Source of the DNA: Opitutales bacterium
Lineage (GTDB): Bacteria > Verrucomicrobiota > Verrucomicrobiia > Opitutales > Seribacteraceae
Length of the DNA stretch: 64,000 nucleotides
NCBI GenBank assembly: GCA_028045305.1
Contig: JAOFTV010000008.1
Location: 1 to 64,000 of the forward strand
Reading direction: 5' to 3'
Shown one piece after another: positions 44,870 through 56,711 of the stretch. The position numbers were made by a program, and so were the translations under genes. Every line of letters begins with the position of its first letter. Positions within the stretch are counted from its first letter, which is position 1. The notes beneath the pieces are model-generated. The model was not told the DNA's origin. It saw only the letters and a list, made by a program, of their open reading frames with translations, and did not search any database.

Positions 44870-47221
44870 ATGAGCGTACGAATCCACGCAATTGCCAAGC
44901 AGACCAGTAAAACCAGTAAGGAGGTCATCGCCATATTGGAAGAGCGAGGATACGAGGTGAAAAGTGCCTCTTCAACGATTGATAATATAACTGCTCAATC
45001 AATTATCGAAGAATTTGCAGTCTCTCCACAAGCGGTTGAGGATGCGTCAAAGGTATCCCCCACAAATATTCAGGAGAATGAGGAGGATAAAAGTGATTCA
45101 TCGGAAGATTCATCGCTTCCTTTCGTAAAGTCCAAGCAAGATTTAGACAGGGAGCGCCAACAGCGGGAAAAAGTTGAACAAGCAGAAGTGGAAGAAGCCA
45201 CGGAAGATTCCACACCTGTTCAGAGTGATGACCCTACTTCAGGTGAAATCGAGGAACCAGCAGCACGCCAGGAACCTACCACTGCTGGGAACGCACCTGT
45301 ATTGCCCCGTCCTCCGGTAAAATCGGCTGGAGTACCGCCTCCCGTTCAAGCAAAATCTGTTTCTTCCACCGTCGAAAAGTTGGCAGAGCCTGATGCTGGG
45401 GGGACAGTTGAAGGTAATTTAATTATTGTAAAGCCACCAATCGTAGTGCGCGATTTTGCAGGTTTGATTGGATTGAAGCCCTTTCAATTAATTTCGGAAT
45501 TAATGGAGACGGGAATCTTTGCTTCGATGAACCAAACCATTGACGAAGAGGTTGCCAGTAAAGTTGCCAAATCAAAAGGTTTTGATTTAGAAGTTCGTCA
45601 CCGTGGGGAAAAAGCTGAACCACAGGTGAAAAAGGTTAAGAAACAGGTGGATGAAAATGATGAAAAATTTCTTGAACCCCGCCCGCCTGTAGTTTGTATT
45701 TTAGGGCATGTAGATCATGGAAAAACAACTCTTCTCGATACCTTGCGTAAAACAAATATTGTCGACGGGGAAGCAGGTGGAATAACCCAGCATGTTGGAG
45801 CATATCAAGTTGATCGTAACGATCATAAAATCACTTTTCTTGATACGCCAGGCCACGCTGCTTTCTCCAAAATTCGCGAAAGGGGAGCCAACCTTACTGA
45901 TGTTTCGGTTTTAGTCGTAGCGGCAGATGACGGTTTTATGCCTCAAACGGATGAAGCCTTGAAATTTGCCCAACGTTCACAATCCTCCCTCCTCGTTGCA
46001 ATAAATAAGACGGATGTAAAAGGGGCTGACATCGATAAGGTGAAAACTCAAATGCAAGACCGCTCCATTGCTGCAGAAGATTGGGGAGGTGAAATTGTTA
46101 CTGTTCCCGTATCCGCATTGAAGGGAGATAATATTGATGAGCTTTTGGACATGATACTTTTACAGGCTGAACTCATGGAGTTGAAAGCCAATCCAAAAGC
46201 TAAAGTTGAAGCTAGCGTGGTTGAGGCCAGGGTTGAAGTTGGACGTGGGCCAACTGCCACCGTTATTGTCCAAAAAGGCACCTTGAAAATAGGTGACTCA
46301 TTTTCCTGTGGTTCAGTTTACTGCAAAGTAAAAGCCATGATTGATGATAAGGGCAACCAATTGAAGTCTGCCCCTCCATCAACTCCCGTTAATGTACTTG
46401 GTTGGTCGGGCGTGCCTGATGCGGGTGCACTTTGTGTGGGTTGTAAAAACGAGAGGGATGCAAGGCGTGTAGCTGAAGAAAACGAAGTTTTAGAAAAGAA
46501 GATTCAAGCTATGCCCGAAGATGTTACGCCCGAAGAAGGAAAGGCGGAAGAAGAGGGTGGGGCAGCTGCTTTAGATGCTTTATTTGCAGCAATCAGTAAG
46601 AGCAAGTCTACTATCTATAAATTAATTCTTAAAGCTGATGTTCGCGGGTCCGTGGAAGCTCTGAAAGATGCACTTGAATTAATTAAGAGCGATAAGATTG
46701 TATTGGAGGTCTTACAGTCAGATGTTGGTCTGATTACCAAAAATGATGTGAAGATGGCCCAAACTTCTCAGGCCGATATTCTTGGATTCAATGTGAAGAT
46801 GGAAAATGGAGTGATGGGAGAAGCCAAGCATCTAGGTGTTCGTGTATTTCAGAACAGCATAATTTATGAAATCATAGATTTGGTGAAAGATAACATGGCT
46901 GATCTTTTGGAACCTGAATTGGTCGAGAAAAAGACTGGTCGAGCGGAAGTCCGTCAAGTATTTAAAGTCAGCAAAGGCAGAGCGGTTGCAGGTTGTATGG
47001 TCATGGAAGGTAATATTACCCGCAATAAAGGTGCCCGGCTTGTTCGTGGCGGTAAAGTCATTGCTGAGGGAAAAATAGACACTCTGCGAAGATTTAAGGA
47101 TGATGTCACTGATGTAAAGGCTGGCTTTGAGTGCGGAATGCGACTTGATTCATTTGAAAAGTATGAAGAGGGCGATGAGATTCAAACTTTTGAAGTGGAA
47201 AAGATTCGTCCCACTCTTTAA
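44870..47221 (+). CDS. infB: Translation initiation factor IF-2
   Basis: A 783-residue GTPase that brings initiator tRNA to the 30S subunit and promotes subunit joining. An N-terminal IF2-N helix ([18 protein letters not shown], ~2-50) is followed by an acidic, Pro-rich linker, then the GTP-binding domain: G1 GHVDHGKT at 279-286, [13 protein letters not shown]-terminal domains II-IV follow with a short acidic insert ([11 protein letters not shown]) before domain III. Length is normal. rbfA follows after 17 nt. Confidence 0.96.
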   Translation: MSVRIHAIAKQTSKTSKEVIAILEERGYEVKSASSTIDNITAQSIIEEFAVSPQAVEDASKVSPTNIQENEEDKSDSSEDSSLPFVKSKQDLDRERQQREKVEQAEVEEATEDSTPVQSDDPTSGEIEEPAARQEPTTAGNAPVLPRPPVKSAGVPPPVQAKSVSSTVEKLAEPDAGGTVEGNLIIVKPPIVVRDFAGLIGLKPFQLISELMETGIFASMNQTIDEEVASKVAKSKGFDLEVRHRGEKAEPQVKKVKKQVDENDEKFLEPRPPVVCILGHVDHGKTTLLDTLRKTNIVDGEAGGITQHVGAYQVDRNDHKITFLDTPGHAAFSKIRERGANLTDVSVLVVAADDGFMPQTDEALKFAQRSQSSLLVAINKTDVKGADIDKVKTQMQDRSIAAEDWGGEIVTVPVSALKGDNIDELLDMILLQAELMELKANPKAKVEASVVEARVEVGRGPTATVIVQKGTLKIGDSFSCGSVYCKVKAMIDDKGNQLKSAPPSTPVNVLGWSGVPDAGALCVGCKNERDARRVAEENEVLEKKIQAMPEDVTPEEGKAEEEGGAAALDALFAAISKSKSTIYKLILKADVRGSVEALKDALELIKSDKIVLEVLQSDVGLITKNDVKMAQTSQADILGFNVKMENGVMGEAKHLGVRVFQNSIIYEIIDLVKDNMADLLEPELVEKKTGRAEVRQVFKVSKGRAVAGCMVMEGNITRNKGARLVRGGKVIAEGKIDTLRRFKDDVTDVKAGFECGMRLDSFEKYEEGDEIQTFEVEKIRPTL

Positions 47222-47238
47222 AACCCTGCCTATCTGCG

Positions 47239-47607
47239 ATGAGCCTGCGAATTGCAAGGGTCAGTGAGTTAGTTAAGCGTGAAATTGGTAACTACCTTAC
47301 TACAAGGTACGGTGCAGAAACTGTCCGCTGGACTATCACCTCAGTAGAAGTATCCGCAGATTTGCGCAATGCTACGGTGGCGTACTCGGTAGTAGGGGAT
47401 GAATTGTGCGCCCGACAGGCTCAACAATTTTTTCGTAAACATGCCGGAGAGATTCGTGGAGTGGTCAGTAAATATGTGGTTCTAAAGTATTCTCCCAAAC
47501 TTCAATTTGTCAGAGATCTTGGGATTGAACGGGGAACTCGGGTTATGGAAATTTTGGACAACCTGGATGATCAATCAAATAGTCCTCAAAATTCAACTGA
47601 TTCATAA
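47239..47607 (+). CDS. rbfA: 30S ribosome-binding factor RbfA
   Basis: A 122-residue KH-fold protein needed for late maturation of the 16S rRNA 5' end. Recognised by size, position and pattern: an N-terminal R-x-x-x-SELVKREI helix, VSADLRNATVAYSV, and the late KYVVLKYSPKLQFVRD block (LRYTPELxFxxD in relatives). It ends the nusA-infB-rbfA set. truB, often next, is absent; the chaperone genes follow instead. Confidence 0.9.
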   Translation: MSLRIARVSELVKREIGNYLTTRYGAETVRWTITSVEVSADLRNATVAYSVVGDELCARQAQQFFRKHAGEIRGVVSKYVVLKYSPKLQFVRDLGIERGTRVMEILDNLDDQSNSPQNSTDS

Positions 47608-47685
47608 CTTGAAATTTTTCTGTCACATCGTGCCAAGTATGTGACACGATTTGAGACACGCTGTCACAGTTTTGTTAGATGACAC
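47608..47685 (+). promoter_or_regulatory. TGTCAC/GTGACA array and heat-shock-like -35 upstream of dnaK
   Basis: In the 173-nt gap before dnaK, TGTCAC (47621), GTGACA (47641), TGTCAC (47662) and ATGACA (47679) form two consecutive inverted pairs with spacers of 14 and 11 nt. A second inverted pair, ATCGTG (47627) and CACGAT (47645), overlaps the first. CTTGAAA at 47608-47614 equals the sigma-32 -35 consensus, but no good sigma-32 -10 follows at the right spacing. The CIRCE element (TTAGCACTC-N9-GAGTGCTAA) is not present. Likely an operator for an unidentified repressor or activator of this heat-shock operon. Confidence 0.45.
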
Positions 47686-47780
47686 ATATTCCTGAAGGAC
47701 TTATTTTTACACAAGTTCCTAATAATAATATATTTAAATAATTCATTTAAGTGGGCACGAAAGGTGCAAGTCTCCCTTCC

Positions 47781-49748
47781 GTGAGCAAAATATTAGGTAT
47801 AGATTTAGGAACAAGTAATTCATGCATGGCTGTGATGGAAGCAGGTGAGCCTAAGGTAATTCCCAATTCCGAGGGTAATCGCACCACCCCTTCAATTGTC
47901 GCCTTTTCAAAAACGGGTGAACGTATTGTCGGTCAGGCTGCAAAGAGGCAAGCAGTTACTAATCCACACAATACTATTTATTCAGCCAAGAGGCTGATCG
48001 GTCGTAAATTTGAAGAAATTAAAGATGAAGTGAGTACACTTCCCTTCAAAGTTATTGAAGGCAAGAATGGTGCAGCTGTCATAGAGTGCGATATTGATGG
48101 AAAGACCGAAACTTTTATGCCCGAACAGATCGCTTCCATGGTTTTGGGAAAGCTCAAAGCTGATGCCGAGGCGTATTTGGGAGAACCTGTCACTCAAGCA
48201 GTTATAACTGTACCCGCATACTTCAATGATGATCAACGCCGAGCGACCAAAGACGCTGGTGCAATTGCTGGATTGGAAGTTATGCGTATCATCAACGAGC
48301 CCACTGCAGCTTCCTTGGCTTACGGATTGGATAAAAAAGGCGAAGAAACCATCGCTGTATATGATTTAGGTGGCGGAACTTTTGATATAAGTGTCCTTGA
48401 AATTGCGGACGGAGTTTTTGAAGTCAAGGCAACCAATGGTGATACCCAACTCGGTGGTGACAACTGGGATGACAAAATTATAAATTGGTTGGTAGAAGAT
48501 TTTAAGAAAGAGCAGGGCATTGATCTTTCCGGAGATGCTATGGCAATGCAGCGTCTAAAAGAAGAAGCGGAAAAAGCGAAGATGGCTCTTTCATCTTCAC
48601 AATCCACTGATATTAACCTCCCCTTTATCACTGCTGACTCGACTGGTCCGAAGCACTTGAATGTAACTTTTTCTCGTTCCAAACTTGAACAAATTTGTGA
48701 CGATCTTTATGAACGCACTAAAAATCCATTCAAATCATGCTTGGAAGATTCTGGTCTGAGCATTGGAGAGGTTGGAAACCTGGTACTCGTTGGAGGAATG
48801 ACCCGTAGCCCTCGTGTGGTTGAAATTGCCAAGGAGTTGGGCGGTAAAGATCCTAACCAAGGGGTGAATCCTGATGAAGTTGTTGCCATTGGAGCAGCGA
48901 TACAGGGAGCCGTTCTTCAGGGAGATGTAAATGACGTGTTGCTCTTGGATGTGACTCCATTGACCTTGGGGATTGAAACAGCAGGCGGTGTTTCTACGGC
49001 TATGATCGAGCGGAATACAACAATTCCCACAAAAAAATCCCAAGTTTTCTCGACTGCTGCCGACAACCAACCTGCAGTGGATATCGTCGTCTTACAGGGC
49101 GAGCGTGCCATGTCCCACGACAACAAAACCTTGGGCACTTTTAAACTTGATGGTATCCGTCCAGCTCCTCGGGGTACTCCCCAAGTCGAAGTAACATTCG
49201 ATATCGATGCCAACGGGATTTTGAATGTAACTGCAAAAGACAAAGATACCGGAAAAGATCAAAAAATTACTATTTCTGGTTCATCAAGCATGGATGAAGA
49301 TGAGGTCGAGAGGCTCAAAAAAGAAGCTGAGAAATTTGCAGATCAAGACAAGGAGAAGAAAGATTCCGTGCAAACACGCAACGATTTAGACTCTTTGGTG
49401 TACCAGTGTGAAAAACAACTCACTGATCTTGGCGATAAAGCACCAGAAGACTTGAAAAAGAAAGTCGATGATATGGTCGCCGATGCAAAAAAAGTTTTGG
49501 ATGATGAATCTTCAACCCCTGCCACATTGAAGGAAGCCAAGCAAAAACTTGAGAAAGGATTTGAGGAGTTGGCTAAACAATTAGCCGAGGCGGGTGCCGG
49601 TGCTTCCGATCCTGCAGCAGCAGCGGCTGCAGCAGCCGGTTCAGCTCAAGCCAATCCTGAAAATGGTAAGAAATCGAAAGAGGATGATATTGTCGATGCG
49701 GATTTTGAAGTCGTTGATGATGAAAGCGAAGCCTCAGAAAAATCCTAA
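47781..49748 (+). CDS. dnaK: Chaperone DnaK (Hsp70)
   Basis: The start chosen is GTG 47781, giving the family N-terminus [14 protein letters not shown] and 655 residues; a GTG at 47751 would add 10 unsupported residues. The ATPase domain has GIDLGTSNS (6-14), [13 protein letters not shown] and [11 protein letters not shown]; the substrate-binding domain and lid follow; the C-terminus is Ala-rich, then acidic ([13 protein letters not shown]). It binds unfolded chains with DnaJ/GrpE, which are not in this window. groES-groEL follow on the same strand without a visible terminator between. Confidence 0.95.
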   Translation: MSKILGIDLGTSNSCMAVMEAGEPKVIPNSEGNRTTPSIVAFSKTGERIVGQAAKRQAVTNPHNTIYSAKRLIGRKFEEIKDEVSTLPFKVIEGKNGAAVIECDIDGKTETFMPEQIASMVLGKLKADAEAYLGEPVTQAVITVPAYFNDDQRRATKDAGAIAGLEVMRIINEPTAASLAYGLDKKGEETIAVYDLGGGTFDISVLEIADGVFEVKATNGDTQLGGDNWDDKIINWLVEDFKKEQGIDLSGDAMAMQRLKEEAEKAKMALSSSQSTDINLPFITADSTGPKHLNVTFSRSKLEQICDDLYERTKNPFKSCLEDSGLSIGEVGNLVLVGGMTRSPRVVEIAKELGGKDPNQGVNPDEVVAIGAAIQGAVLQGDVNDVLLLDVTPLTLGIETAGGVSTAMIERNTTIPTKKSQVFSTAADNQPAVDIVVLQGERAMSHDNKTLGTFKLDGIRPAPRGTPQVEVTFDIDANGILNVTAKDKDTGKDQKITISGSSSMDEDEVERLKKEAEKFADQDKEKKDSVQTRNDLDSLVYQCEKQLTDLGDKAPEDLKKKVDDMVADAKKVLDDESSTPATLKEAKQKLEKGFEELAKQLAEAGAGASDPAAAAAAAAGSAQANPENGKKSKEDDIVDADFEVVDDESEASEKS

Positions 49749-49840
49749 TTCATAAACTTGTAATTTCGGAAATCGGTGGTGAAGACCATCCTTTCAACTG
49801 TTAATCAATAAAATCTAAACCAACCCAAAAAAAAAGGAAT

Positions 49841-50137
49841 ATGAGCAAACCAAAAATCACTCCATTGGGAGATCGTGTACTCGTCAAGCAAGTCGATGAA
49901 GACGAGCAAGTCAAAGGCGGGATCATTATCCCCGATTCAGCTAAGGAAAAGCCGCAGGAAGCGGAAGTTGTAGCCCTGGGAACAGGCAAAAAGGATGACG
50001 CCGGTAACGACGTTCCTTTTCAAGTAAAAAAAGGAGATAAAGTTTTGATCAGTAAGTACGGCGGAACCGATGTAAAAGTCGATGATGTTGAATACAAGAT
50101 TCTTCGTGAGGAAGACATCCTTGGAATCGTTGCTTGA
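49841..50137 (+). CDS. groES: Co-chaperonin GroES
   Basis: A 98-residue protein forming the heptameric lid of the GroEL chamber. [15 protein letters not shown] at the start, the mobile loop ([21 protein letters not shown]) near residues 25-45, and the end [13 protein letters not shown] are typical. ATG 49841 follows AAAAAGGA. It lies 92 nt after dnaK and 43 nt before groEL. No operator is visible directly upstream. Confidence 0.97.
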   Translation: MSKPKITPLGDRVLVKQVDEDEQVKGGIIIPDSAKEKPQEAEVVALGTGKKDDAGNDVPFQVKKGDKVLISKYGGTDVKVDDVEYKILREEDILGIVA

Positions 50138-50156
50138 ATTAAATCTTAAATCATAA

Positions 50157-51809
<1,653 letters not shown>

Positions 51810-51833
51810 GATTTTTTCTTACTTTATTTTTGG

Positions 51834-51870
51834 AAAGGCGTTCTCTTCGGGGAACGCCTTTTCATTTTTT
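51834..51870 (+). terminator. Rho-independent terminator after groEL
   Basis: A perfect 10-bp stem, AAAGGCGTTC (51834-51843) and GAACGCCTTT (51852-51861), with an 8-nt loop containing TTCG, followed by TCATTTTTT. It lies 24 nt after the groEL stop and has a U-run only on the + transcript. Confidence 0.88.
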
Positions 51871-51880
51871 ATTCGTTTAG

Positions 51881-51917
51881 AAAAATTAATTTCCTCTCCT
51901 TATGGGAGAGAGAAATT
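51881..51917 (-). terminator. Probable terminator after lipA
   Basis: On the minus strand a stem of AATTTCTCTCTCC and GGAGAGGAAATT (12 pairs with one bulge, 51888-51917) is followed by AATTTTTCT (TTTTT corresponds to 51881-51885). It lies just after the lipA stop at 51925. Confidence 0.55.
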
Positions 51918-51924
51918 TATAGTT

Positions 51925-52818
51925 TTAACCTGAAATTACAGGTAGTTTTGACTGCTCGGAGTAACGGTCGGACTGTTCGTCTGCATGATAAGATGAACGT
52001 ACGAGAGGACCAGATTCAACAACTTCAATTCCTAATCTATGTGCTTCGGCTTTCCATGCATCGAATTCCTCTGGTGTGACCCAGCGGTCAATGGGAGCAT
52101 ATTCTTTACTCGGTTGTAGGTATTGTCCAAGAGTTAGCACATTCAGTCCAATGGCGGCTAAATCTTCCAAAGCTTTCCTGACTTCCTCTTCTTTTTCTCC
52201 CAGCCCAAGCATAATTCCTGATTTGATTGGAAATTGCCGGCTTTTGGCATGTGCGAGTACATCAAGGCTTCTCTTGTAATTAGCAGATTTTCGGATGGGG
52301 CGCTGGAGGCGTTCCACAGTTTCCAAATTATGATTAAATATATTCGGCTTGGCATCCAATACGATATCTAAGCTTTTAAAATCTCCCTTGAAATCAGGAA
52401 CCAATACCTCGATCGCGGTGTTTGGGTTACGGTTTCTAACCGCTCTAATTGTAGCTGCCCATACCTTTGCCCCGCCATCTGGAAGGTCATCACGGGCTAC
52501 TGAGGTAAGTACACAGTGCTTCAGACCCATCTTGGCAACGGCATCGGCTACACGTGGTGGTTCCGCTAGATCAAGCTCGGTTGGCTTACCAGTTTGTACG
52601 GCACAAAAGGAGCAGGCACGGGTACAAATATTGCCAAGAATCATCAAGGTCGCTGTTCCTCGAGACCAGCACTCTCCCATGTTGGGGCACTGTGCACTTT
52701 GGCAAACCGTATGCAGTTGATTTTCGTCAACAAGGTTCCTTACCCTTCCGTACTCTGGACCTGTAGGTAGTTTGGCCCGCAACCATTCTGGTTTCTTCAC
52801 TTTTGCTTTTGTGTTCAT
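51925..52818 (-). CDS. lipA: Lipoyl synthase
   Basis: A 297-residue radical-SAM enzyme that inserts two sulfurs into octanoyl groups on lipoyl domains. The auxiliary cluster ligands C39-x4-C44-x5-C50 and the radical-SAM ligands C65-x3-C69-x2-C72 are complete. HNLETVERLQRPIR and GLGEKEEEV blocks are typical. No lipB is nearby. Its start overlaps the end of the FmdB-like gene by 4 nt (52815-52818), which couples them in translation. The downstream hairpin at 51881-51917 probably terminates it. Confidence 0.96.
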   Translation of the reverse strand: MNTKAKVKKPEWLRAKLPTGPEYGRVRNLVDENQLHTVCQSAQCPNMGECWSRGTATLMILGNICTRACSFCAVQTGKPTELDLAEPPRVADAVAKMGLKHCVLTSVARDDLPDGGAKVWAATIRAVRNRNPNTAIEVLVPDFKGDFKSLDIVLDAKPNIFNHNLETVERLQRPIRKSANYKRSLDVLAHAKSRQFPIKSGIMLGLGEKEEEVRKALEDLAAIGLNVLTLGQYLQPSKEYAPIDRWVTPEEFDAWKAEAHRLGIEVVESGPLVRSSYHADEQSDRYSEQSKLPVISG

Positions 52819-53114
52819 GAGGGGGGGGGAATCGAATCTGGACCAGATTTTCCAATGGTGCGCTGATATTTTGATCCATCCGAGTTTTTTTCGTACACGG
52901 AAAACCCATGTTTTTCCAGGTTATCGGCGGTAAGTTTTTTTGACTCCATACGGTCACCATGTTGGAGGACGAGATTTGAAGACTGTACCACCCGAACAAT
53001 TTTTTCCGAGGTAACCGGATGATGGGTTAGGGGAGGAGAGTCTAGGGACTGCTCCACCTCAATTAATTCTTCAGGCTGTTTTCCATTAAGAACTCGATAG
53101 CGAAAGAGCGGCAT
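52815..53114 (-). CDS. FmdB-like small protein lacking the zinc-ribbon cysteines
   Basis: A 99-residue protein. The N-terminal ~45 residues follow the FmdB pattern (MPLFRYRV, then PLTHHPVTSEKIVRVV) of small regulatory zinc ribbons, but none of the expected four cysteines is present (CP becomes HP, CGG becomes TSE). The tail, with NLEKHGFSVYEK and a basic stretch, matches the longer FmdB-like proteins I recall from PVC bacteria. Metal binding by a standard ribbon is therefore unlikely. It lies 9 nt after topB and overlaps lipA. Function unknown; the family call is moderate. Confidence 0.55.
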   Translation of the reverse strand: MPLFRYRVLNGKQPEELIEVEQSLDSPPLTHHPVTSEKIVRVVQSSNLVLQHGDRMESKKLTADNLEKHGFSVYEKNSDGSKYQRTIGKSGPDSIPPPS

Positions 53115-53123
53115 GAAAGGGAG

Positions 53124-55583
53124 TTAGGCAGTTTTTTTCTTCCTGGGGGGGAACTCGAATCCAATGGATCCGTTTTCCTTGAGTATGAGGTTGGCCTCAA
53201 ACCTTCTTTTTGTTTTTCGTGAAATAAATCCTTTAATCAATCCAGTTTTCTTCTCAGTTACCAAGTTTTTTAATTCTTCAAGGGGGATTTCTTTATCCAG
53301 GATCTTTCGGGTAATTCTAAAGTTACAATTTTTGTCGGAGACTCTCTTATTGTTCGAGCAGAGAAAGGAGAGATCGGTCTGATGAATGTTTCCGTCACAA
53401 ACCGGACAATCCACCACCTGTGGAGCGGTTTTGATCATTTCCTTTTCCACAGATTCTTCTTCTTCGTTCCGCGTATTATCAAAAAGAAAGGTGATTTTGA
53501 ATTGATCATCCATTTGTAACATTGCGGAAAACCTTTTCCCAGTTTTGGAGATAAAATCATCCAAGGGACCAACCCGCTTTTCCTTGAGTAAAATTCCGAC
53601 CTCCTCAACGGTTAATCTCCTACCTGCAATGTTTTTGGAAATTTTAAAGTCGCCAGATTCAACTTGGTAATTATTCAATCCCTCGTAGATGGGTTGATTA
53701 TCCAAAGGAGAAAGTAAATCTGTCTGCCTAAGAGAAGCTTGTGAATCATCAAATTCCGTCGTTTTTTTCACGAAATCTTGGGTCATGCTAGAAATTTCAC
53801 CCATAAAAGTATCCCGGGAAAGTTTGCCTTCTTCAATCAATCTAAGTTTTTGTTCCCACTCCCCAGTCATGGCAGGGCTTGTGAGTATCTCAACACCAGC
53901 AGCCTTTAGGAATTGCATAAGATCTTCTGCTTTGAGGGAGGGTCTTAATTCCGTTGCTTCCCGACTGAGGTACTTTTCTTTGATCAAGTGTTCAATAGTG
54001 GCGGCACGAGTTGCAGGAGTGCCCAAACCTTTGTCTTTAAGTGCGTCTGCCAAGTCTTCGTCTTCGACTAGTTTGCCGGCCCCTTCCATTGCAGACAGAA
54101 GGGTAGCTTCAGTAAATCGAGCGGGGGGCTTGGTTTGGTCTTCAATAAGATCGCAATCGAGAAAATTTGATTTTTCTTGGTCCTCAGTACTCATTGCAGG
54201 CAAGGTGTCTTCTCCCCCTTGTCCTTTTCCATAGATCGATAACCATGAAGGTTCTACCAGTACACGGCCCTCTGTCTTAAATTTATGATCATTTACTTGG
54301 GTATGCCGGGTGGTGACATCCCATTCTGCAGGAGGGTAAAAAACGGCGATGAATCTTTTAAGAATTAAGTTGTAAATTTTGAGTTCGTTCGCATCTAGGT
54401 TCTTAGGAGAATTGTTAGTTGGGATAATTGCAAAGTGATCGCTAATTTGTTTGTTATTGAAAACTCTTTTATCCTTCGGGTTGACCCAGTCGGATTGGAT
54501 AACCTTCTGAGCAAAAGGAGCGAATTCTCCTGCTATGGCTTGAAGTAATTGAGTACAGGTGCTCGGGTAGTCTTCTGGTAAAGCTTTGGAGTCAGTCCGC
54601 GGATAGGTAATGACTTTGTGCTTTTCGTAAAGAGCCTGTGCCAGTTGGAGGGTTCTACTAGCTGGAAGGCTGTGCAACCGATTTGCCTCCCTTTGGAGAG
54701 TGGTTAGGTCGTAGAGCCTCCCAGAGCTTTGCTTAGTGCGTTTCTTAGATTCTTCTACTTGGCAGGAGCTTGCTCCTTCTACTTCACGGTGAAGAGCATG
54801 TGCAGATTCTTCGTCCCAAATGCGATCAATGCGGTCGCGGTCGTTTCCTTCATCTTTTTTGAAATCGGGTTTCTGGTAAATTCCTTGGTACACACCATTG
54901 GCAATTTCAAAGTTGGCCCGTATGGAAAAGTAGGTCTTTGGTTTGAAATCTCGAATTTCCAATTCTCTTTCCACTACCATGGAAAGGGTTGGCGTTTGTA
55001 CTCTGCCGACAGTGGATACCTGTCTACTGCTTGCTTTGTTTCGCTTAATGGTAACGGCACGAGTTCCATTAATGCCGATCAACCAATCTGATTCGGAGCG
55101 ACAACGAGCAGCATCCTGCAAAGGTTGCATGGACTCACCTTCTCTTAAGTTTGTAAATGCTTCCTTGATAGAACGCTCGGTCATTGACAACAGCCAAAGC
55201 CTCTTTACGGAGAGCTTGGATCCAGCCAAGTCATGAATGTAAGTGAAGATAAGTTCACCTTCTCTTCCCGCGTCACATGCATTGATGACACATTCAATAT
55301 CCTTTCTCTTTAGTTGTTTTTTTAAGCTCTGAAACTTCTTCTTTGCAGTGAGAACTGTCTTGAGTTCAAACTTTTCAGGAATGATCGGTAGGTTGGCAAT
55401 CTTCCAGGATTTTAATTTTTTATCGAAATCGTCAGGCATGTACAATTCCACCAAATGCCCGATGGCACTATCAATAACCCATTCATCATTTTCGTAATAA
55501 TCTCCTTTAGCGGGTACACGACCGAGGACACGGGCCAAGTCACGGGCAACACTGGGTTTTTCTGCAATAACAAGTTTTTTCAT
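53124..55583 (-). CDS. topB: DNA topoisomerase III (type IA)
   Basis: The start at ATG 55583 (MKKLVIAEKPSVA) gives 819 residues; residues upstream to 55604 are not supported. A Toprim domain at the N-terminus has AEKPSVARD and the acidic CDAGREGELI motif. The active-site Tyr is Tyr327 in YPRTDS, equivalent to E. coli TopB Tyr328. After the core are a GPLDDFISKTGKRF repeat, a CPVC-x-n-C-x-n-C zinc-ribbon-like part and a second GLIKGFISRKTKRRF copy. It relaxes and decatenates DNA via single-strand passage. Length is longer than E. coli TopB (653) because of the C-terminal additions. Confidence 0.92.
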   Translation of the reverse strand: MKKLVIAEKPSVARDLARVLGRVPAKGDYYENDEWVIDSAIGHLVELYMPDDFDKKLKSWKIANLPIIPEKFELKTVLTAKKKFQSLKKQLKRKDIECVINACDAGREGELIFTYIHDLAGSKLSVKRLWLLSMTERSIKEAFTNLREGESMQPLQDAARCRSESDWLIGINGTRAVTIKRNKASSRQVSTVGRVQTPTLSMVVERELEIRDFKPKTYFSIRANFEIANGVYQGIYQKPDFKKDEGNDRDRIDRIWDEESAHALHREVEGASSCQVEESKKRTKQSSGRLYDLTTLQREANRLHSLPASRTLQLAQALYEKHKVITYPRTDSKALPEDYPSTCTQLLQAIAGEFAPFAQKVIQSDWVNPKDKRVFNNKQISDHFAIIPTNNSPKNLDANELKIYNLILKRFIAVFYPPAEWDVTTRHTQVNDHKFKTEGRVLVEPSWLSIYGKGQGGEDTLPAMSTEDQEKSNFLDCDLIEDQTKPPARFTEATLLSAMEGAGKLVEDEDLADALKDKGLGTPATRAATIEHLIKEKYLSREATELRPSLKAEDLMQFLKAAGVEILTSPAMTGEWEQKLRLIEEGKLSRDTFMGEISSMTQDFVKKTTEFDDSQASLRQTDLLSPLDNQPIYEGLNNYQVESGDFKISKNIAGRRLTVEEVGILLKEKRVGPLDDFISKTGKRFSAMLQMDDQFKITFLFDNTRNEEEESVEKEMIKTAPQVVDCPVCDGNIHQTDLSFLCSNNKRVSDKNCNFRITRKILDKEIPLEELKNLVTEKKTGLIKGFISRKTKRRFEANLILKENGSIGFEFPPRKKKTA

Positions 55584-55625
55584 AAGCCGTTCAGGACGAA
55601 GCAAGCGGTTGGATCGGAAGGTTGT

Positions 55626-56711
55626 TTAAGATGAAAGAAAACGGGGAAGAACCTCGTCCATGGACGATAAGAGGTGGGAAATGGTTTCTTCGTTTTCATT
55701 TCCCATGTTGGAGATGCGGAAAGTCTTTCCTTTAATTTTTCCATAACCACCGTCAATGGCTAGTTTTTTCTCTTCCCTTAAAGCTTTAACAAAACCAGCA
55801 ATGTCGACTTCAAGGTTATTTCTAACACAAGTAAGTGATTTTGAAGCATATTGTTTTTGGGGCAATAACTCGAAACCTTTTTCCGAAACCCAATCATGTA
55901 CGATTGCATTTAATTTTGCATGCCTTGCTTGGCGGTTTTCAATACCTTCCTCAAAAATTTTATCCAGCGTATATTTGAGCCCATGAATTTGGGGAATGGC
56001 CGGAGTACTGGGAGTCATTCCTTTTTCGTGATTTTTCAGAAACTCCAAAAAGTCAAAGTAGTATCCTCGACCCTCAATACTTTCAGCACGGGCAAAAGCA
56101 CGCTCAGATACGGAAAGAAGGGCAAGTCCTGGAGGCAGAGCTAATGCTTTTTGAGAACCCGTAAGAATTACATCAATTCCCCAGTCATCTTTGGGTATAG
56201 GTACCACAGAAAAAGAACTTACGGTGTCGATTACCGAGATGACATCAGGGTATTTGGCCAATACTTTCATGATGCCTTCCAATGGATTCATCATTCCGCA
56301 TGAGGTTTCATTGTGTACCAATGTGACCAAATCAAATTCTCCGGATGCCAGCTTTTCGTCAAGCAATTCAGGAGGAATGTGAGTTCCCCATTCTACCACT
56401 AATCCTTCGGCTTCTTTACCGCATCTTTGGGACACATCAAGCCATTTATCCGAGAAAGCTCCGCACATGCAGCACAAGACCTTCTTGCGGGATAAGTTGC
56501 GTACTGCACCCTCCATTACCCCCCAAGCACTTGAAGTAGACAGGAAGACGGGGTCCTTGGTTTGGAACAACTCTTGTAATTGAGCTTGGCAAGACTGGTA
56601 CAGGTCTACGAAGTCTGGACTTCGGTGCCCCATGACTCGAGTGGCCATCGCTTGATACGCTTCCGGTGATACATCCACCGGTCCAGGTATATATAATTTG
56701 TAATCTATCAT
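55626..56711 (-). CDS. Class V aminotransferase, alanine/serine-glyoxylate type
   Basis: A 361-residue PLP enzyme. The IPGPVDV start, the GHRSP block and the DTVSSF (Asp162 for the pyridine nitrogen) precede the Schiff-base Lys188 in [11 protein letters not shown]. The pattern fits serine:glyoxylate or alanine:glyoxylate aminotransferases, not 2-aminoethylphosphonate transaminase (PhnW). Its ATG overlaps the panD stop by 4 nt (56708-56711), so both are coexpressed. Donor and acceptor cannot be read from sequence; a link to beta-alanine or pantothenate supply is suggested only by the neighbour. Confidence 0.82.
   Translation of the reverse strand: MIDYKLYIPGPVDVSPEAYQAMATRVMGHRSPDFVDLYQSCQAQLQELFQTKDPVFLSTSSAWGVMEGAVRNLSRKKVLCCMCGAFSDKWLDVSQRCGKEAEGLVVEWGTHIPPELLDEKLASGEFDLVTLVHNETSCGMMNPLEGIMKVLAKYPDVISVIDTVSSFSVVPIPKDDWGIDVILTGSQKALALPPGLALLSVSERAFARAESIEGRGYYFDFLEFLKNHEKGMTPSTPAIPQIHGLKYTLDKIFEEGIENRQARHAKLNAIVHDWVSEKGFELLPQKQYASKSLTCVRNNLEVDIAGFVKALREEKKLAIDGGYGKIKGKTFRISNMGNENEETISHLLSSMDEVLPRFLSS

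Noticed and set aside
43963-44934. A 323-codon open frame opposite nusA and the start of infB
   Set aside because: Ser/Thr/Arg-rich composition and exact antisense to conserved S1 and KH domains; a shadow of GC-biased coding.
47608-47780. CIRCE or HAIR heat-shock element before dnaK
   Set aside because: Neither consensus is present on either strand; only the TGTCAC array and a lone sigma-32-like -35 are seen.
55626-56711. PhnW (2-aminoethylphosphonate transaminase) to go with phnDCE
   Set aside because: The N-terminal IPGP and GHRSP pattern fits alanine/serine-glyoxylate aminotransferases; the gene is ~50 kb from phnDCE and in an operon with panD.
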